Shown here: positions 59,576 to 64,000 of the stretch, in pieces
Numbering within the stretch: position 1 is the stretch's first letter
How the letters are laid out: every line of letters begins with the position of its first letter
DNA from: Epiperipatus broadwayi
Taxonomy: Eukaryota; Onychophora; Udeonychophora; Euonychophora; Peripatidae
Length of the DNA: 64,000 nt
Assembly (NCBI GenBank): GCA_028023455.1
Contig: JAQFVV010000012.1
Location: 15,826,364 to 15,890,363 of the forward strand
Direction of reading: 5' to 3'
Position numbers and translations under genes: made by a program
Notes under the pieces: model-generated
Database searches by the model: none
What the model saw: only the letters and a program-made list of their open reading frames with translations
What the model was told of the DNA's origin: nothing

Positions 59576-60039
59576 AGGAAAATATCAACCAAAAATAAAT
59601 ATAGTTCAAAATTGCTTTTAACTATTCTAAATTGTTTTTATTCCTATTTTAGTTTAAGAAGCACTGTTTCTTTGACAGTTTGTGTGCCATTTACTATTTT
59701 AAAATAAGAATTAATTTTTAGACATTTTTATTTTAATTATTTATTTACTTTGTTTGAATTTCAGACTTTGGAAATAAATTTACTTAAATTTTTTAACATA
59801 ACCTCAGAAAATATCACAAAATAAAAATATGAACAAGAAAATAGAAGCTTTGAGAAAGAATGAGTAAAAATTTGATTTTATTGATAATAATGGGAAGTTG
59901 TTGTATTTTATTTATAAAGTTACAATTGCAAACTACAAAGTAAGAAATTTATATTGACATTATTAAGCAAGTCATTTCCACTTTTCAACCCAATATCCAT
60001 GTAGTTCAGAATTGCGAACAGAGAAACTTAAGTCATTGT
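59576..60039. other. Spacer between LINE 2 and the hAT pseudogene
   Basis: AT-rich with no recognised feature; may include the lost N-terminal (BED zinc finger) part of the downstream transposase. Confidence 0.35.
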
Positions 60040-61290
60040 AATCAGGTCTTCATAAGAAACAAGGATTCTTGTCTTCTTTTAGTCACAAAGATGACAGACC
60101 CAACTAAGCTATTTTTTTGATAGCTTGAAATAATACAAAACTGCATAAATTAATGGCACAAGTTTCTATGTAATAACCTACAACTGAGCATCTAATAGTG
60201 AAATTAGTAAAAATATTGAATAGTTTGATGCGTAATTTGAAAAATTTTTCAGCATTTAGTTTAGTTCTCAAAAAGTCTAGATATTCAGGATGCACCACAA
60301 TTAGCCATTTTTGTTCACTATGTATCTGCAGAATGTGAAGGAAAAATGGTAGACCTACTAGCTCTTACCAATTCAACTAGCCTTACTGATGTCAAAAATA
60401 CACTTGATGAGCCTCATGATAAACTTGTAAATGTTGCAACTAATGGAGCCATTGCAATAATAGGAAAAAACCTAGGTCTGATTGGTCTGTTAAACAATAA
60501 CTCTAAAATTTCAAAGTTTTGTAACTCTTCACTGCATAATTCACCTCCAGCATCTCGTAGCGAAGTACTTAAAATACGAAAATGTGTGGAAGATTGTTTT
60601 GCAGATTGCGAATTTGATTAGAACAAATGCCAAAACACATTGTCAACTTAAGAACTTTTTAGAATAATTAAATGAGGAACAGATGAATTTCCCATCAATC
60701 TCTCCTTAAGGTCTGTTATAAGATAGCTGTCAATTTACAATGTTTTTAACCATTTTGTAGAACTCGTAAATTCTATCATAACATTTTTTTTTTAAAAAAA
60801 GGCAAAAAATATTCAGAATTAGAAAATGAAATCTGGCTATTTGACTTAATGTTACTTCAGCATTATGAAACATTGGCTTTGCAAGAAAAAGGAAAAATGA
60901 TTAATAATTTGTCACAAATTGTATATAATTTTGAAGCTACACTTTAGTTTTTTGTGCACGATCTTAAGTCCAGAATATTTAATCATTTTCCATGATTAAA
61001 AGCAAATATAATTAATATCAAAGAAGAAAAATGAGATGAATATAACGAAAAATTTGAAAGATTGCAAGCTGATTTCAAATGTAAGTTTCAAAAGTTTTAA
61101 ATTTATATTTGCATATTTTCTGAACTTCTTTATTTGTAATATTATTGAAGATGGATTTCCAATTTTTGAAATAATACTTGTCAAAAAGCAGCTGGTAAAT
61201 TGGAGTTATTAGAGAAGAAAGGGGTTCAGGCATTAGAAACGGATCACAAATTTAGTTCTCTGATTGAATTTTGGAAACTCGTATCATAAT
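60040..61290 (+). pseudogene. hAT transposase pseudogene, ZBED5/GTF2IRD2-like
   Basis: Plus-strand translations give SLDIQDAPQLAIFVHYV followed by MVDLLALTNSTS (about 60270-60390), then LVNVATNGAIAIIGKNLGL (60428-60484), the TDGA...GxxSGL-type block of hAT transposases. Further on come WLFDLMLLQHYETLALQEKG and INNLSQIVYNFEATL (60836-60945), resembling the ...LNxxLQGKxxxIxxL..V..F...L segment of the ZBED5/GTF2IRD2-like group, and FERLQADF near 61055. A 92-codon frame (60346-60621) is open, but stops and frameshifts break the rest. The BED finger and C-terminal dimerisation region are not recognisable. Vertebrate genes of this type are domesticated copies; here it is simply a decayed transposon gene. 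No inverted ends were found. Confidence 0.75.
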
Positions 61291-61725
61291 CAAAATATCA
61301 CACTTAAAGAAAGTTGCTTTCTGTCTAATTTCAATTTTTGTTACAACTTATTACTGAGAATCATTGTATTTCAAAATCATTGTACTTCACAATGAATGAA
61401 GTTCATTAAAGTGAAATTTCGTTCACAATTGACCAATCAGCAACTCATAGAATTGGTGCGAACCGCTTTAACAAATTATTCGCGAAATTTCAAAGATTTT
61501 TAAAAAAGTTCTTTACGAAATATTATTTTTTTATTATTATTACTAAAATTTTGAAATAATTATTTTGTTTTCTCTTAATTATATTTTTTTATATAGCACT
61601 TAAAACTTGTGTAGAATATGTCAGCACATTAATTAAATAAAACAAAATTTGACTATGTATTTATTTTTGTCTACTTAAATATGGCGTAGTTCATTATAAT
61701 ATATGAAAATGTAAAAAAAAAGAGG

Positions 61726-62117
61726 CAAAACTCACTATATATATTGCCACACACAGCAAGCTAGAGTAATCAGTGGATGCCAGAAGGCTTGTGCATAAAA
61801 TCCCCATCTAGTGCCTACTCATCCAATATCCCCAGACTAGTTTTTGGCTTATGGCCTTCGTCAGTGAGGAGCCTTGGATCTGAGAGCACTGCATCTAGAT
61901 CTTAGGATCTTAATATAAATCCCCATCTAGTGCCCACTCATCCAATATCCCCAGACTCCTCACTGATGAAGGCCATAAGCCAAAAACTAGTCTGGGAATA
62001 TTGGATGAGTAGGCACTAGATGGGGATTTTGTGCATAAGCCTTCTGGCATCCATTGATTACTCTAGCTTGCTGTGTGTGGCAATATATATATAGTGAGTT
62101 TTGCCTGTTTTAACAAC
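61726..62117. repeat. Large palindrome (about 150-bp arms), Penelope-terminal type
   Basis: The left arm (61726-61885) and right arm (61958-62117) are inverted copies. Both contain GCCAGAAGGCTTGTGCATAA, CCATCTAGTGCC and GGCTTATGGCC. A second partial copy of ATCCCCATCTAGTGCC + CACTCATCCAATATCCCC lies between them (61919-61952). In the right arm CTGATGA (61963-61969) is followed by a GGC/GCC hairpin with loop CATAA and then AAAAA. This is the hammerhead stem II layout with the expected GAAA changed to AAAA. The left arm has CTGACGA at the same place on the minus strand. The element is related to 5400-5735. Confidence 0.8.
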
Positions 62118-64000
62118 AGTTATACACAAGTATAAGAGGAGGATCATGTGATGTTTATTGGCTTTATATGAAAATGTAGTACGTGACTCTCATTTACCTG
62201 ACGCGTATCCACTCCTGTGCTATAAGCTCGCACATTGTATCTGTATTAACTTTGTTATTATGTACATATTTATATGCTCAACTATTATTAAAGTCGCCGG
62301 ATATATAAGTTTCAGGCCGGACTCACGCCTGAATGTAGCAGTTAGGATAGTAGAGTATCATAAATGGCATATTGAGTTTCAGTCCAGTAATTTGTAACTC
62401 TTGAGTCCTAATGTTTCCTATGTGCTAAACTGCCCAGAAAAGATGTATTAAAAAAAAAACTGCATTGCTTAAAATAGTCTCCATTTACTTTATGTGATGA
62501 TATTCATTCATAGTATACACTTAAAAAAAAAAAAATTGTCCCAATGACAAATAAATACATTTTATTAATTAAAAAAAGGAATGATTCGACTGCCTGAAAA
62601 ATAATTGTTTTTTGTTTTTTTTACAATGTGATTAAAAACTTTCGACAAAGGTTTTTAAACAAACTTCAAGAGTAATAGTATTTTTTTAATAATAATAAAA
62701 AGCTTTTGTAAAAATAATATTGTATTTTAAAAGCGGGCACTAGTATAACATGACGGGATTTTTTTTTATATATACCGAAAAAAAATACAATCATTTGAAA
62801 CAAACATATCGTAAATAATTTTGATATTTTCACCTTCCATTTCAAATTATGCTCTATTAGTATATATAGTACTGTATTTTACTGATATTTAAACTAATAA
62901 TATTTTACAAAACCATTCGATGCGGAGAATTTAAAATGGCGATATCTTTAATATTGAGGTCTTTTATTGAAAAAAAAGTTTTCATGTCAAGTAAGTTAAT
63001 AGAAATTTGTTAACTTATTTATAAAATAAATAGTTTCTTTTTTTGTATGAACTATAATTGTTAGTATTGCATTCTTGCAACATTTTTCATAATATTCGTA
63101 CTTTTTTCCCCCAAACGATTATCCACCTGTCCGTAATTTAATAATTCAATTTTTTTTTTTTAAATTTAAGTTTTTTTTTTTTTTTATCCCCATGTAATTT
63201 ATTTTGCCTAAATAAAATGCCCAATTTGTCATACATCTTGTTCCGTTAATACAGTATTATGGTATTCTTAATAAGTATTACAACTTTATCTTTCCTATTG
63301 CATTGCCAAATCCATATTAATATCATCTATGTTCTTAATTATTTTTACAATGCTTTTTTTTCTAACAATCTAATATGATTGTTTCGATTGCCCCAGTAAT
63401 CTTCACAACTATAACAAACATATTACAAATACATGAATATAAATATACATGAACATATAATTTTACATTATATATATATATCTTATAATCATTATTTAAT
63501 TATTACCTTTTATACATTTTACTCTTTTATATTCTATATTTATCAAATAATACTTCCTGCAATCTTATATATATAAGTTCATTTATTTTTTGTTTTATTC
63601 TTATTAATCTTTTAAATATTTAACTCTTAACATTATGTCTTTTATACTTTACATTATTATTAATCATTGTATTAACATTCAATACGTATAATTTTCTTTA
63701 ACGTATAATATTATTTTAACATATTTTTATACCTACCTACCTTCTACTTATATCTCCAAATCTTAACTGCTAAATTCAAATTTTTAAATTTTACAAAAAA
63801 TAGATTTAATTATATAAAAAATAGAAAGGGAAGTACTAAAAGTATAACTGTGTAATAGGATGGAGCAGGGATAGAAAAGATGGGAAAACTTAGGATGCGG
63901 AATGAAAAGAGGTCAAGTGGCTAACAGGTTTCTCTGGGTATAGTTGCTGAGAGATTCCTGATTCTATATAAGGAGAAGTCACAGTGCATAACATCACAAA
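62118..64000. other. AT-rich right end, no supported gene
   Basis: The frame at 62158-62397 lacks an ATG and shows no known domain; 62150-62400 is less AT-rich and may be a repeat fragment. A TATATAAGG phrase at 63966 with GC-richer flanks could be an LTR promoter running off the window. Homopolymer runs and an (AT)n at 63470-63480 occur. Confidence 0.4.

Overview
The window is a gene-poor, very A+T-rich stretch (roughly three quarters A+T by eye) from a metazoan nuclear genome. I found no intact host protein gene, rRNA, conventional tRNA or CRISPR array. The contents are eukaryotic transposon families (LINE, Penelope-like, LTR, hAT, Merlin and TIR elements), microsatellites and minisatellites, plus one short patch of degenerate TTAGGG repeats. 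The mix of a Penelope-like element with a GIY-YIG endonuclease, Merlin and CCHC-tailed LINEs fits an invertebrate such as a mollusc or cnidarian, but the sequence does not fix the species.

Layout. 1-975 is a satellite-like array. 1432-3052 is a cluster of Penelope-like terminal sequences and a 375-bp repeat unit whose repeated part carries a hammerhead-ribozyme core (minus strand). 3070-5278 looks like a solo LTR set into an AT microsatellite. 5400-5730 is another Penelope-like terminal fragment. 7848-8215 is a small hAT element with a clean 8-bp target duplication. 8790-10985 is a broken LINE (minus). 14113-14406 is a tandem duplication. 19005-20145 holds two copies of a dispersed repeat. 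20340-21430 is an element with perfect 36-bp inverted ends and 8-bp target duplications, carrying the TTAGGG patch. 23204-23404 is a long palindrome. 28310-29990 is a 5'-truncated Penelope-like element (minus). 30631-31552 is a run of three different minisatellites, followed directly by a TA-flanked inverted-repeat element at 31559-32431.

From 34015 to 48556, two similar copies of about 2.17 kb (34015-36182 and 46378-48556) begin TG and end CA and flank about 10 kb. That interval contains gag-like and integrase remnants in the matching minus orientation, so I read it as one old LTR retrotransposon with later insertions. 48570-49020 is another tandem array. 49556-49999 is a second small hAT element, 54992-56902 a Merlin element with a broken transposase, 57480-59575 a second, related LINE, 60040-61290 a decayed hAT transposase of the ZBED5/GTF2IRD2-like type, and 61726-62117 a large palindrome of the Penelope-terminal type.

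All coding remnants are pseudogenes with frameshifts or stops. The points most worth a second look are the hammerhead-type repeat at 2511-3052, the recurrence of the same hairpin architecture at several unrelated loci, and the YMDN catalytic motif shared by two divergent LINE copies.
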